In this document: positions 27,124-35,811 of the stretch, piece by piece
Numbering within the stretch: the stretch's first letter is position 1
Layout: every line of letters starts with the position of its first letter
Assembly (NCBI GenBank): GCA_963832725.1
Contig: CAWHVG010000003.1
Coordinates: forward strand, 2,108,001 to 2,172,000
DNA length: 64,000 nt
Direction of reading: 5' to 3'
DNA from: JAEZBP01 sp963832725
Lineage (GTDB): Bacteria > Myxococcota_A > Polyangia > Polyangiales > Sandaracinaceae
Program-made: the position numbers and the translations under genes
Notes under the pieces: model-generated
What the model was told of the DNA's origin: nothing
Databases searched by the model: none
What the model saw: the letters and a program-made list of their open reading frames with translations, nothing else

Positions 27124-27430
27124 GCACACCGGCGCCTGGAGGAAGCTCGAAAGTCCCGTCGCATCGCTCGCGACCGCGTGGACGAGGCTCGATGGCGCGT
27201 GGACGGGACCCACCGGCGCCTGGAGAACGCACACTCGCGCGTGGACGAGACCCACCGGCGCGTGGACGAGGCTCGGCGGCGCGTGGACGAGACCCACCGG
27301 CGCCTGGAGAACGCCCACCTGCGCGTGGACGAGACCCACCGGCGCGTGGACGAGGCTCGGCGGCGCCTGGAGAACGCGCACTCGCGCGTGGAGGAGCCTC
27401 GGCGACCCGTGGACGACCTTCCACCCGGCG
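27124..27430 (+). repeat. Diverged 21-bp array with heptad (coiled-coil-like) coding potential
   Basis: This continues the 21-bp periodicity with a different unit (CGCGTGGACGAGACCCACCGG and CGCCTGGAGAACGCCCACCTG). In one plus frame, beginning ATG at 27115, about fourteen consecutive heptads keep V or L at the first position: VDETHRR, VDEARRR, LENAHSR. No unit-length change breaks that frame, unlike the preceding array. The frame then runs antisense into the stress-protein gene, so an expressed protein is doubtful. Confidence 0.6.
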
Positions 27431-27542
27431 CGTGGGCGACTCCCACCGGCGCGCGCAGCGGTTCGCGAGACTCGCTCACGCTCTCCAAGACGCACGCGGG
27501 TCGCGAACGGAGCCGATCCGCCCGCCCGGGCGGGCGAACGCC

Positions 27543-28292
27543 TCAATGCACGATCAGCACGCTGCAAGGAAAGCGCGCGGCCATGGAGCGCTGGGCCAAG
27601 AGGGCCGCGATGGCGTGGTCGGAGGAGACGAGGAGCAATCCGCCCGGCTCTTCGGCGACGGCGCGGCGCAGGGTGGCGGGCGTGGCGTCGCGCAGACCCG
27701 CGATGCGAAGCCGACCGACGCGGCCGCCGACCTGCTCTCGGACGTGCGCCGCCAGCGCCGTGGCGCGCTCTCCGTCGGGGGCGATCCACACCGAGAGCTC
27801 GCCGTGCTCACCGGCCAGCCGCGCGCCGACCGCGAGCAGCCGCTCGGCGGCCGTCCGCCCGTCGTAGAGCACCCGCACCGGCGCCGGCCTTCGGAGCGCG
27901 CTCGGCGCCCAGCCGGCCCAGCCCACCAGCACCACGTCGCCGCGCGAGAGGCGCTCGTTCAACGCCGCCCCCACGGCCCCACGCGACACGGCGAAGCTGG
28001 ACTTCACGCTGCCGAGATCGGCCTCCCGCGCCAGCGCCCGCCGCACCTCGTTCGCCAGCGCGCGCCACTCCTGCTCGAGGTCCCGCGCCGAGAACGGCTC
28101 GGCGCCGCCGGAGGTGGCGTGGCCCCGCGCGAAGGTGTGCTCGGCCAAGCGCAGGAGCGCGTCGTCCTCGACGAAGAGCCCCTCCAGCTCGGCGCCGAGG
28201 CTCGCGGCGACCTCCACCGCGGCCCGCACCACGCGCACCGTCCGCTCCGCGTCGTCGACCGCCAGCACCACCCGCCGGACCTGCATGCTCAT
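27543..28292 (-). CDS. Universal stress protein-like (UspA fold) protein
   Basis: This 249-residue protein starts MSMQVRRVVLAVDDAERTV, matching the first strand and loop of UspA/nucleotide-binding alpha-beta proteins (VVLAVDD). ASLGAELEGLFVEDDALLRL follows. A second, degenerate lobe ends GGLLLVSSDHAIAALLAQRS and FPCSVLIVH, a typical Usp last strand. The classical G-2x-G-9x-G(S/T) ATP loop is not clearly present, so ATP binding is uncertain. Its ATG overlaps the Lon-like protease stop by 4 bp (28289-28292), indicating translational coupling and a joint stress or proteostasis role. Confidence 0.7.
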   Translation of the reverse strand: MSMQVRRVVLAVDDAERTVRVVRAAVEVAASLGAELEGLFVEDDALLRLAEHTFARGHATSGGAEPFSARDLEQEWRALANEVRRALAREADLGSVKSSFAVSRGAVGAALNERLSRGDVVLVGWAGWAPSALRRPAPVRVLYDGRTAAERLLAVGARLAGEHGELSVWIAPDGERATALAAHVREQVGGRVGRLRIAGLRDATPATLRRAVAEEPGGLLLVSSDHAIAALLAQRSMAARFPCSVLIVH

Positions 28293-30784
28293 CGCTCTTC
28301 TCCGTGGCCGTCGGCGGGAGGAGGCGGCGGCGCCGGCGAGATCACCCGCGTCACCACGTCGCCGCGCATGCCGGCCGCGTACTCCTTCACCTTCTCCGCG
28401 AAGTACGCGAGGCGCGTCTGGACGCGGCCATGGATGGAGTCCTCCGGGTAGGTCCCGTCCTCGCGCTTCTCGCCGGCCGGCACGCCGGTCAAGAGCTCGA
28501 GCGCCTGCGCCGCATCGGACACGGCGTAGATGGAGAAGCGTCCCTCCTCGATCGCCTCCACCACGTCGTCCCGCAGCATCAGGTGCTGCGCGTTGGAGGC
28601 CGGGATGAGCACGCCGTGGCTGCCGTCGAGCCCGCGGGCCCGGCAGACGTCGAAGTAGCCCTCGATCTTCTCGTTCACGCCGCCGATGGCCTGCACCTCG
28701 CCGCGCTGGTCGAGGGAGCCGGTCACGGCGAAGCGCTGCTCGATGGGCACGTCGCTGAGCGCGCTCAGGAGCACACAGAGCTCGGCCAAGGACGCGCTGT
28801 CCCCGTCGACGCCACCGTAGGACTGCTCGAAGACCAGGCTGGCCGAGAGGCTGAGCGGCCGCTCCAGCCCGTAGTGGGCTCCGAGGTAGCCGCCGAGGAT
28901 CATCACGCCCTTGCTGTGGATGGGCCCGCCGAGCTGCACCTCGCGCTCGATGTCCACCACGTCGCCCTTGCCCAGCCGGACCCGGCAGGTGATGCGGCTC
29001 GGCCGGCCGAAGCTGGTGTGCCCGAGGGTCAAGACGCTCAGGCCGTTGATTTGACCGACGACCGCGCCCTTCGTGTCGAGCAGCACCGTGCCGTCGTCGA
29101 AGCGCTCCATCACGCGCTCGCGGATGCGATCCTCGCGCCGCCGCTGCGCCGCCTCGGCGGCCTTCACGTCCTCGCGCTCGACCCGCGCCGCGGCGCGATC
29201 CCGCGCCAGATACTCCGCCTCGCGCATCAGGTCGCCGAGGCGCGCGAGATCGACGCTGAGCTTGTTCTGGTCCTCGGCCCGCCGCGCCGCGTGCTCGACG
29301 AGCCGCGCCACGGCGCCCTGGTGGAAGGGCAGGAGCTTCTCGCTCTGGGCCACGCCCGCGACGAGCCGCGCCAGCTCGGCGACGTGGTCGTCGTCCCAGG
29401 CGACGTCGTCCTCGAAGTCCGCCGCGACCTTGAAGAGCCGGTCGAAGTCGGGATCGTAGGCGGAGAGCATGTAGTAGAGCCGGCGCTCGCCGACGAGGAT
29501 CACCTTCAGGTCGAGCGGGATGGCCTCCGGCTCCAGCGTGCCCGAGCTGACGCCGAGCATCTTGCCGAGCGACTCGATCTCCAGCGCACCGCGGCGGAGC
29601 GCCCGCTCGAGCGAGTCGTAGGCGCTCGGCGCTTCGAGCAGCCGGCGCGCGTCCAAAACGAGGTAGCCGCCGTTGGCGCGGTGCAGCGCGCCGGGCTTGA
29701 TGAGGGTGAAGTCGCTGATGAGGACACCGAGCTGCGCCCGCTGATCGATGCGGCCGACCAGCCGGTCGAGCGTCGGGTGATCCTCGTCGATGACCGGCGC
29801 GCCTTCCTGGCCGCGGCGATCGACGAGGAGGTTCACGCGGTAGCGGGTCAGCGGGCCGACCACGCTGCGGGAGACGGTCTGGCGGAGGGCCGCCTCCGGG
29901 CCGTCCTCGTCGTCCGGCAGGAGCTGCGCGGCGTGCTCGACCACGTCCTTCTCCACCGCGGCGAGCCAGGCGCTGACGTTCTCGAGGTCGGCGAAGGCCT
30001 CGCGCACCTCCTGCATCTGGTGGGTCGCCGCGTAGCCGGCCACCTCGCGCTGGAGCCCGCGCAGCTCGTCGCGCGCCTCGCGCTGCCACTTGGGCACCTG
30101 CTGCATCAGGTCGCGCAGCGCGTCCTCCATCTCGGAGAGGCGCTTCTTGGTCTCTTCCTGCTCGCTCTTGTCGAGCTTGCCGAACTGCTCGGGGTTGAGC
30201 ACCTGCTCGTCGCGGACCGGCGCGAACGCGAAGCCCATCGGCGTGCGCAGGAGCCTCAGCCCCTTCTCCTCCGCCTTCTCGGCCAGCGCGCTGAAGGCCT
30301 CCTCGTGGCGGCTCTCGATGCGCTGCTCGATGATGCGGCGGCGGTTGCGCATCTCGTCGCTCTCGAACGCCGCGCGGATGGCGGCGCCGAGATCCTCGAT
30401 CAGCCGCTCCATCATCTCGGTGAGCTTCGCGCCCCGGCCGGCCGGCAGCCGCATGGCCCGCGGTCGGTCCGGATCGTCGAAGCAGTGGACGTAGACCCAG
30501 TCGTCCGGGACCGGCTCGCTCGCGGCGCGGGCGGCCAGCTCCCGCGCCACGAAGCGTCGCTTGCCGACGCCGGGCGGCCCGAGCACGTAGATGTTGTAGC
30601 CCTCGTGGCGGATCCCGATGCCGAAGCGGAGCGCCTCCTCGGCCCGGCCTTGCCCCAGCATCCCCGGCAGCGGGTTCAGCTCGGCCGTGGTCTCGAACGA
30701 GAGCGCCTCCGGGCTGGCGCGGCGGCGCGCGGCGGAGGCGGAGAGCGCAATCGCGCCCGCGTCGGTCTTCGAGGTGTCGGTCAC
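28289..30784 (-). CDS. Lon-like AAA+ ATP-dependent protease (LonB-type, S16)
   Basis: This 831-residue protease carries the P-loop GPPGVGKRRF near residue 75, in IYVLGPPGVGKRRFVAREL. A long helical insertion (about 140-290) follows, then VLDARRLLEAP and the Walker B-like region. The C-terminal protease domain has the Ser of GGVDGDSASLAEL near residue 661 and the Lys of GGVNEKIEGYF near 704, forming the Ser-Lys dyad. This architecture (no LAN domain, internal coiled coil) is that of the Lon-related 'putative ATP-dependent protease' group. GTG at 30784 (AGGGAGC upstream) is preferred over an upstream ATG in a Pro/Arg-rich stretch. It is coupled to the Usp-like gene. Confidence 0.9.
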   Translation of the reverse strand: MTDTSKTDAGAIALSASAARRRASPEALSFETTAELNPLPGMLGQGRAEEALRFGIGIRHEGYNIYVLGPPGVGKRRFVARELAARAASEPVPDDWVYVHCFDDPDRPRAMRLPAGRGAKLTEMMERLIEDLGAAIRAAFESDEMRNRRRIIEQRIESRHEEAFSALAEKAEEKGLRLLRTPMGFAFAPVRDEQVLNPEQFGKLDKSEQEETKKRLSEMEDALRDLMQQVPKWQREARDELRGLQREVAGYAATHQMQEVREAFADLENVSAWLAAVEKDVVEHAAQLLPDDEDGPEAALRQTVSRSVVGPLTRYRVNLLVDRRGQEGAPVIDEDHPTLDRLVGRIDQRAQLGVLISDFTLIKPGALHRANGGYLVLDARRLLEAPSAYDSLERALRRGALEIESLGKMLGVSSGTLEPEAIPLDLKVILVGERRLYYMLSAYDPDFDRLFKVAADFEDDVAWDDDHVAELARLVAGVAQSEKLLPFHQGAVARLVEHAARRAEDQNKLSVDLARLGDLMREAEYLARDRAAARVEREDVKAAEAAQRRREDRIRERVMERFDDGTVLLDTKGAVVGQINGLSVLTLGHTSFGRPSRITCRVRLGKGDVVDIEREVQLGGPIHSKGVMILGGYLGAHYGLERPLSLSASLVFEQSYGGVDGDSASLAELCVLLSALSDVPIEQRFAVTGSLDQRGEVQAIGGVNEKIEGYFDVCRARGLDGSHGVLIPASNAQHLMLRDDVVEAIEEGRFSIYAVSDAAQALELLTGVPAGEKREDGTYPEDSIHGRVQTRLAYFAEKVKEYAAGMRGDVVTRVISPAPPPPPADGHGEER

Positions 30785-31066
30785 GGCTGCTCCCTGCTGC
30801 TTTCGCGGCTCCGCACCGCTCTCCCGAGCCGGCACGCGACCTCCCGGACGCGGCCCGACGTCGGGACGCCGGTTCGGAGTCAGGCCCCAGGTAGTGCCCC
30901 ACCGCCGGAGCGCCACACCTGTTGGGCGGCAGCCCTACCCGGTCGCCGGTTAGGGTCCATGCTGCGTCGGGGGTTGTGACCTCGTCCCAGGTGGCTGACT
31001 CCAAGTGAAGACTGACTCCTAGTGGAGACAGTGGAGACAGCGAAGACGGTGAAGACGGAGCGCGCG
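30785..31066. other. Divergent promoter region between lonB-like and NADH dehydrogenase genes
   Basis: These 282 bp separate two divergent genes. GTGGAGACAGTGGAGACAG and GAAGACGGTGAAGAC direct repeats (31023-31056) precede the NADH dehydrogenase start. An AAGTGAAGACTGACTCC/CTAGTGGAGACAG imperfect repeat lies nearby. I see no clear -35/-10 pair. Confidence 0.35.
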
Positions 31067-32440
31067 ATGACGGAGAAGAGACCACACGTGGTGATCGTCG
31101 GGGGAGGCTTCGCGGGGCTGACCGCCGCGCGGCGGCTTCGCAACGTGGCCGTGGACGTCACCCTCATCGACAAGAAGAACCATCACCTCTTCCAGCCGCT
31201 GCTCTACCAGGTGGCCACGGCGGCGCTCACCGCCCCGGACATCGCCGCGCCGCTCCGGCGGGTGCTCTACCGGCAGGCGAACACGACGGTGCTGATGGCG
31301 AGCGTGGTCGACATCGATGTCGAGGAGCGACGCGTGATGCTCGACCGCGGTGAGCTCCGCTACGACTACCTCGTGCTCGCCGCCGGCATGGTGAACAACT
31401 ACTTCGGGCACGACGAGTGGGAGGCCCACGCGCCGGGGCTCAAGACCCTCGACGAGGCGCTCGACATTCGCGCCCGCGTGCTGAGGGCCTACGAGGAGGC
31501 CGAGCGCACCGACAATCCCGAGGAGCGGCGGAAGCTGCTCACCTTCGTGCTCATCGGCGGCGGCCCGACCGGCGTGGAGATGTCCGGCGCCCTCGCCGAG
31601 ATCGCGACCCGCACGCTGGCCCGCGACTTCAAGCACTTCGACCCGGCCAAGGAGACGCGGGTGCTGCTGGTGGAGGGCATGCCGCGGCTCTTGCCCGCGC
31701 TCTCCGAGGACTCCTCGCGGGCCGCCCGGCGGGACCTGGAGGAGCTGGGGGTGGAGGTGCGAACCCGCACCTTCGTGAAGCACGTCGACGCGGACGGCGT
31801 GGTGATCGGTGAGGACGAGCGGATCGACGCCGGCACGGTGGTGTGGGCGGCCGGCCTGAAGGCGTCGCCGCTGACCGCGCACCTCGGCGCCGAGCTCGAC
31901 CGCGCGGGCCGGGTGAAGGTAGAGCCGGACCTGACCGTGCCGGGCCGCCCCGAGATCTTCGTGCTGGGCGACCTGGCATCGCTCGAGCAGGACGGAAAGC
32001 CGCTCCCCGGCGTGGCGCAGATGGCGCTGCAGGGCGGGCGCTTCGCGGCCGAGCAGATCGAGGCCGAGCTGCTCGACGAGCCCAAGCGACCGCGCTTCCA
32101 CTACAAAGACAAGGGCTCGATGGCGACCATCGGCCGCGCCAAGGCCGTGGCCGAGATGGGGAGCTCGCACTTCGACGGCGTGATCGCCTGGGTGCTCTGG
32201 CTCTTCGTCCACATCATGTTCCTCGTCGGCTTCCGCAACCGCGTCGCCGTGATCCTGGAGTGGGCCTACGCCTACGTGAGCTGGCGGCGGAGCGCGCAGG
32301 TGATCGTGGAGGCGCCCTCCAAACCACCCGAGGTCGCACAGGCGGTCTCCCCGCGCGCCGATGGGCAGCGCGAGCGGCCCTCCGAAGAGCGGGAGGCGCC
32401 CGCCGCCGACGGCCCGTCCAGCGCGCACGCCACGCTCTGA
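31067..32440 (+). CDS. Type II NADH dehydrogenase (NDH-2)
   Basis: This 457-residue flavoprotein transfers electrons from NADH to quinone without pumping protons. It has an FAD-binding VVIVGGGFAGLTAARRL near residue 8, and IDKKNHHLFQPLLYQVATAAL is the NDH-2 quinone-side signature. The NAD-binding VLIGGGPTGVEMSGALAE lies near residue 163, and FVLGDLASLEQDGKPLPGVAQMA the C-terminal FAD motif. A membrane-anchoring hydrophobic stretch (VLWLFVHIMFLVGF) and basic tail end the protein. ATG 31067 has a GGAG ribosome binding site. The acidic/Pro-rich last 40 residues are unlike most relatives. The sixA gene starts 20 bp downstream. Confidence 0.92.
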   Translation: MTEKRPHVVIVGGGFAGLTAARRLRNVAVDVTLIDKKNHHLFQPLLYQVATAALTAPDIAAPLRRVLYRQANTTVLMASVVDIDVEERRVMLDRGELRYDYLVLAAGMVNNYFGHDEWEAHAPGLKTLDEALDIRARVLRAYEEAERTDNPEERRKLLTFVLIGGGPTGVEMSGALAEIATRTLARDFKHFDPAKETRVLLVEGMPRLLPALSEDSSRAARRDLEELGVEVRTRTFVKHVDADGVVIGEDERIDAGTVVWAAGLKASPLTAHLGAELDRAGRVKVEPDLTVPGRPEIFVLGDLASLEQDGKPLPGVAQMALQGGRFAAEQIEAELLDEPKRPRFHYKDKGSMATIGRAKAVAEMGSSHFDGVIAWVLWLFVHIMFLVGFRNRVAVILEWAYAYVSWRRSAQVIVEAPSKPPEVAQAVSPRADGQRERPSEEREAPAADGPSSAHATL

Positions 32441-32459
32441 TCGGAGTACGCTGCCGGCC

Positions 32460-32948
32460 ATGGAGCTCTACGTGGTCCGACACGCCATCGCCGAGCCGCG
32501 CCGCGCCGGACACCCCGACGCCGAGCGCGCGCTCACGGAGAAGGGCGCTAGCCATTTTCGCAAGCACGTGGAGGCCCTCCGCCGGCTCGAGGTCCGCTTC
32601 GACGCGGTGCGCTTCAGCCCCTGGCGCCGCGCGGCCGAGACCGCGGCGTTGCTGGCGCCGCTCTCCCGGAACCCGCCCGAGGCGCTCGAGGCGCTGGCGG
32701 CGACGCCGGACGAGCGGCTGCGGAGCGCGCTGGCGGGCCACGGCGACGCGACGGTGGCCGTGGTCGGGCACGAGCCCTGGCTGAGCGAGCTCACCGCCTG
32801 GCTGGTGGTCGGCGATCGCGACGACGGCGAAGCGCGCTTCGCGATCAAGAAGGGGGCCGTCCTGCACCTGAGCGGCGCGCCCCAACCGGGCCGCATGCAG
32901 CTCCGCGCGGCGATGCCGCCCAAGCTGCTGCGCCTCGCCGGGAGCTGA
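32460..32948 (+). CDS. sixA: SixA-type phosphohistidine phosphatase
   Basis: This 162-residue histidine phosphatase starts MELYVVRHAIAEPRRAGHPD. The RHA motif (residues 7-9) gives the catalytic phospho-His. RFSPWRRAAETA and VVGHEPWLSEL (GHEP) complete the branch 1 histidine phosphatase active site. SixA dephosphorylates phosphohistidine, for example on HPt domains. It begins 20 bp after the NADH dehydrogenase stop. Its last 19 codons and the first 22 bp of downstream sequence are duplicated directly after the gene. Confidence 0.9.
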   Translation: MELYVVRHAIAEPRRAGHPDAERALTEKGASHFRKHVEALRRLEVRFDAVRFSPWRRAAETAALLAPLSRNPPEALEALAATPDERLRSALAGHGDATVAVVGHEPWLSELTAWLVVGDRDDGEARFAIKKGAVLHLSGAPQPGRMQLRAAMPPKLLRLAGS

Positions 32949-33071
32949 AGGTCCGTCCCCGAGCCGACGCCGCTCCTCGCGTCGCAGCCGGGCCGCATGC
33001 AGCTCCGCGCGGCGATGCCGCCCAAGCTGCTGCGCCTCGCCGGGAGCTGAAGGTCCGTCCCGAGCCGACGC
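32886..33071 (+). repeat. Tandem duplication of the sixA 3' end (period 102 bp)
   Basis: Copy 1 (32886-32970) covers the last codons, the stop and 22 bp beyond. Copy 2 (32988-33071) is nearly identical and missing one C in the GTCCCC run. The copies are separated by a 17-bp non-repeated spacer. The second copy reads in frame as GRMQLRAAMPPKLLRLAGS to its own stop but has no start, so it is a non-functional tail. The near identity implies a recent event. Confidence 0.85.
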
Positions 33072-33113
33072 GCATCGGCGCTCGTCGCCGTCCGGTTCTC
33101 GAGCGTCAGAGCC

Positions 33114-33770
33114 TCAGCAGACGCCGTGGCCCTCCTCGACGAACCCGCGGACGCACCACGGGACGCGCAGGATCCAGTCGTAGATCACCGACGAGAACAC
33201 GCCGGTGAGGATGCCGCTGCCGACGTCGCCCATCACCCCCCAGGTCACGATGGTGTCGGTGCGGTGGTAGCGGCTGAGCTGCAAGAAGCCGCGGCCGTCT
33301 CGGACGTCGTGGGGGCGGCTCGGGTCCAGCTCGAAGTCGACGGTCCAGTGGCGCCGGTCCAACCGCACGGTCGCGTAGTACGAAGCGCTGACGAAGGAGT
33401 AGCGGTGCCGGAGGAAGATGATCTTCCGGTCCCCGTGGTCCTCGACCAGCGTCGCCGTCTCCACGCCCGGGATGATCCGCGCGTAGTTGGCGACATCCGA
33501 GATCACCTCCCACACCCGCTCGCGCGGCGCGTGGACCCGCTGCCAGCTCGTCCCGCCGATGTAGGTCTCGCCGCCCTCCTGCCGCGTCTCCGGGCGCCGC
33601 ACCAGCTCGCCGGCCACCAGGCGACGGCGCTCCTCCCGCGTGAAGGGCGCGCCGGCGGACGGACGCTGCGCGAACACGATGGTGACGAGCGACGCGCTGA
33701 CGAGCGACGCGCTGACGAGCAGCGCGAACGCTGCGAGCGGTCTCGGCCTCGACGATGGGAACCACTTCAT
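33114..33770 (-). CDS. Secreted SRPBCC/START-like protein (paralogue 2)
   Basis: This 218-residue paralogue of 885-1535 starts MKWFPSSRPRPLAAFALL, giving a signal peptide whose hydrophobic core LVSASLVSASLV is encoded by two tandem 15-bp units. Shared landmarks are FTREERRRLVAGELVRRP, GTSWQRVHAPRERVWEVISD, YARIIPGVETATLVED, a YSFVSASYYATVRLD strand and TWGVMGDVGSGIL. It is probably periplasmic and binds a hydrophobic ligand, by fold. The ATG at 33770 is chosen for the signal peptide. It converges with sixA across the duplicated tail. Confidence 0.72.
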   Translation of the reverse strand: MKWFPSSRPRPLAAFALLVSASLVSASLVTIVFAQRPSAGAPFTREERRRLVAGELVRRPETRQEGGETYIGGTSWQRVHAPRERVWEVISDVANYARIIPGVETATLVEDHGDRKIIFLRHRYSFVSASYYATVRLDRRHWTVDFELDPSRPHDVRDGRGFLQLSRYHRTDTIVTWGVMGDVGSGILTGVFSSVIYDWILRVPWCVRGFVEEGHGVC

Positions 33771-33994
33771 CGCGTGCGTCCCCGCACCATACTCGCTGGG
33801 ACCCGGGGAAACGAGCCTCCGTTCGCGCGTCGGATCGCGACGCCGCCGCGGGGCCGGACGACGCGCTCCGGTCACGCGACCGACACGCTCACCCACAGGC
33901 GGGAGCTCGCGAAATCATGGAAAATCGTGGGTTCACTCACGTATGAGTGACGCCGCCCTTCTCACCCCGTGTCTTTCCGGTATCCTCGGCCGCC
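33771..33994. other. Divergent intergenic region before the LamB-like porin
   Basis: About 220 bp lie between the SRPBCC gene (minus) and the porin (plus). Frames crossing it look non-coding. An AT-richer patch GAAATCATGGAAAATC (33911-33926) is the only notable composition change and may lie in the promoter. No maltose-regulator-like operator was recognised. Confidence 0.35.
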
Positions 33995-35776
33995 GTGCGC
34001 GCTTTCCTTCGCCTCGCCGCGGCCTCGGGCGTCTTGCTGTGCGCGAGCGCCGCGCTCGCACAGGCGCCGGAGCAACGCGCCGACCCCAACACCGCCACGG
34101 ACGAGCGCGCTCAGGCGAGCGGAGCATCGACGAGCAGCGGCGCGAGCGGGACGACGACGCGTTCGAGCGCGACGGGCACGACAGCCTCCGGCGCCGGCAC
34201 GGGCGGGACGACGACGCGTTCGAGCGCGACGGGCACGACAGCCTCCGGCACCGGCACGACGGCCTCCGGCACCGGCACGACAGCCTCCGGCAGCGCGACC
34301 AGCGAGGAGCTGCCTTGGTATCGGCGCGGGATCCCGCCGCAGGCGACGATCTACGCGCCGCCGGCCGGCTCCGATCCGCAAGAGCCGGAGGGCGGCACGC
34401 CGACCGCGGCCCGCGCAGCGGAGGGTGCGGTCGGCCCCGAAGAGGTCGAAGAAGAAGAGGAGCCCGATCAGAACCAACACCGCGGCGGCTTCTACTTCGG
34501 CTCCTACGGCCGGGTGATCGCGGCCTCCGATCTGCAGGGGCGCGCCGGCCGCCAGTCGAACGCGACCACCTGGGGCCCGCGCGTCGATCAGGCCGACACC
34601 TACGCCGAGATCGAGCTGCGCCGCGAGGATCACTTCGACGGCATCGACACCCAGATCGTCGCCACCATCGCCTATGGCGGCCCGCTCTTCCACTACACCG
34701 GCGACTTCTCGTCGCGGCTGGCCGTCCGAAACCTCTTCGTCGAGACGCGCAACCTCGGCGTCCACGGGCTGGCGCTCTGGGCCGGCTCGCGGATGTGGCG
34801 CGGCGACGACATCTACCTGATGAACTTCTGGCCGCTCGACAATCTGAACATCGTCGGCGGCGGCTTCCGCTACGCGCTCGACGACATCGCCGAGCTCTCG
34901 GTGGCGGTCGGTCTGTCCGAGCCGAACACGCCCTTCCAGCACCAGGAGATCCTCGTCCCCGCGCGGACGGGCTTCAATCCGGACACGGTCGTCTTCCTCG
35001 ATCGGCCGCGGCTGGTGGTCGCCGAGAAGCTGACCTGGTGGCCCCTCGGTCGCTACGGCGGCGAGGGGATGAAGGCGATCCTCTACGCCGAGCAGCACTA
35101 CCTCCCGAGCGGTCAGCGGCAGAACCCGGCGCACTTCATCGAGCCGCTGCCGCAGGACTCGGGCTGGGTGCTCGGCGCGCAGGTCGGCGGCTACATGACG
35201 TCGATGCGCGCGTTCGTGAACCTCGTCTTCCGCTACGCGCGCGGGCTCGGCGCCTACGACCCGCTCGGGGTGCCCTTCACGCAGGGCACGGTCATCCAGA
35301 CCGGCCGCGCCGAGGAGGTCCGCGTCGCGCTGAGCGCGAACTGGGAGCACGACTGGTTCGGCCTGCAGGTCGGCGGCTACTGGCGCTACTTCCGCGACGC
35401 CGATCCCAACATCTTCGAGCGCGGCGCGCTGACGGAAGGGTCGATCGACGCGCGGCCGATGGTCTGGTTCGGGCAGTACATCGGGCTGGCCGCGGACGTC
35501 AGCTACCAGGGCATGATGAGCACGGCGCTCGATCAGACGACGGGCGTCCCGCAGGGCGGCAACATCGTGAAGCTCGGCCTTCTGCCCTTCGTCTCGCCCT
35601 TCGGACGCGGCACCTATACGCGGCCGCACATCCGCATCATCTATACCCTGACGATCCGGGATGCCGGCGCGCGGGCGCTCTATCCGGCGCTCGATCCGCG
35701 CAGCAGCCAGACCTACGAGCATTTCCTCGGCGTGGGAGTCGAATGGTGGTTCAGCAGCAGCAGCTACGGGAGCTGA
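33995..35776 (+). CDS. LamB-like maltoporin family outer-membrane porin
   Basis: This 593-residue outer-membrane protein has a signal peptide (MRAFLRLAAASGVLLCASAALA with GTG start at 33995) and a low-complexity Thr/Ser/Gly linker (about 35-110) made of repeated GTTTRSSATGTTASG segments. An acidic stretch and a beta-barrel domain follow. Barrel landmarks fit carbohydrate-selective LamB porins: GGFYFGSYGRVIAAS, NLFVETRNLGVHGLALWAGS with RMWRGDDIYLMNFWP, and a last strand YEHFLGVGVEWWF ending in aromatic residues. The adjacent lipoprotein alpha-amylase, 35 bp downstream, supports maltodextrin uptake. Gene order is that of a small saccharide-utilisation module without an ABC transporter in view. 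Confidence 0.7.
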   Translation: MRAFLRLAAASGVLLCASAALAQAPEQRADPNTATDERAQASGASTSSGASGTTTRSSATGTTASGAGTGGTTTRSSATGTTASGTGTTASGTGTTASGSATSEELPWYRRGIPPQATIYAPPAGSDPQEPEGGTPTAARAAEGAVGPEEVEEEEEPDQNQHRGGFYFGSYGRVIAASDLQGRAGRQSNATTWGPRVDQADTYAEIELRREDHFDGIDTQIVATIAYGGPLFHYTGDFSSRLAVRNLFVETRNLGVHGLALWAGSRMWRGDDIYLMNFWPLDNLNIVGGGFRYALDDIAELSVAVGLSEPNTPFQHQEILVPARTGFNPDTVVFLDRPRLVVAEKLTWWPLGRYGGEGMKAILYAEQHYLPSGQRQNPAHFIEPLPQDSGWVLGAQVGGYMTSMRAFVNLVFRYARGLGAYDPLGVPFTQGTVIQTGRAEEVRVALSANWEHDWFGLQVGGYWRYFRDADPNIFERGALTEGSIDARPMVWFGQYIGLAADVSYQGMMSTALDQTTGVPQGGNIVKLGLLPFVSPFGRGTYTRPHIRIIYTLTIRDAGARALYPALDPRSSQTYEHFLGVGVEWWFSSSSYGS

Positions 35777-35811
35777 GACGAGCTCGCGCCGCGGGTCGAG
35801 ACCGCGTTGCC

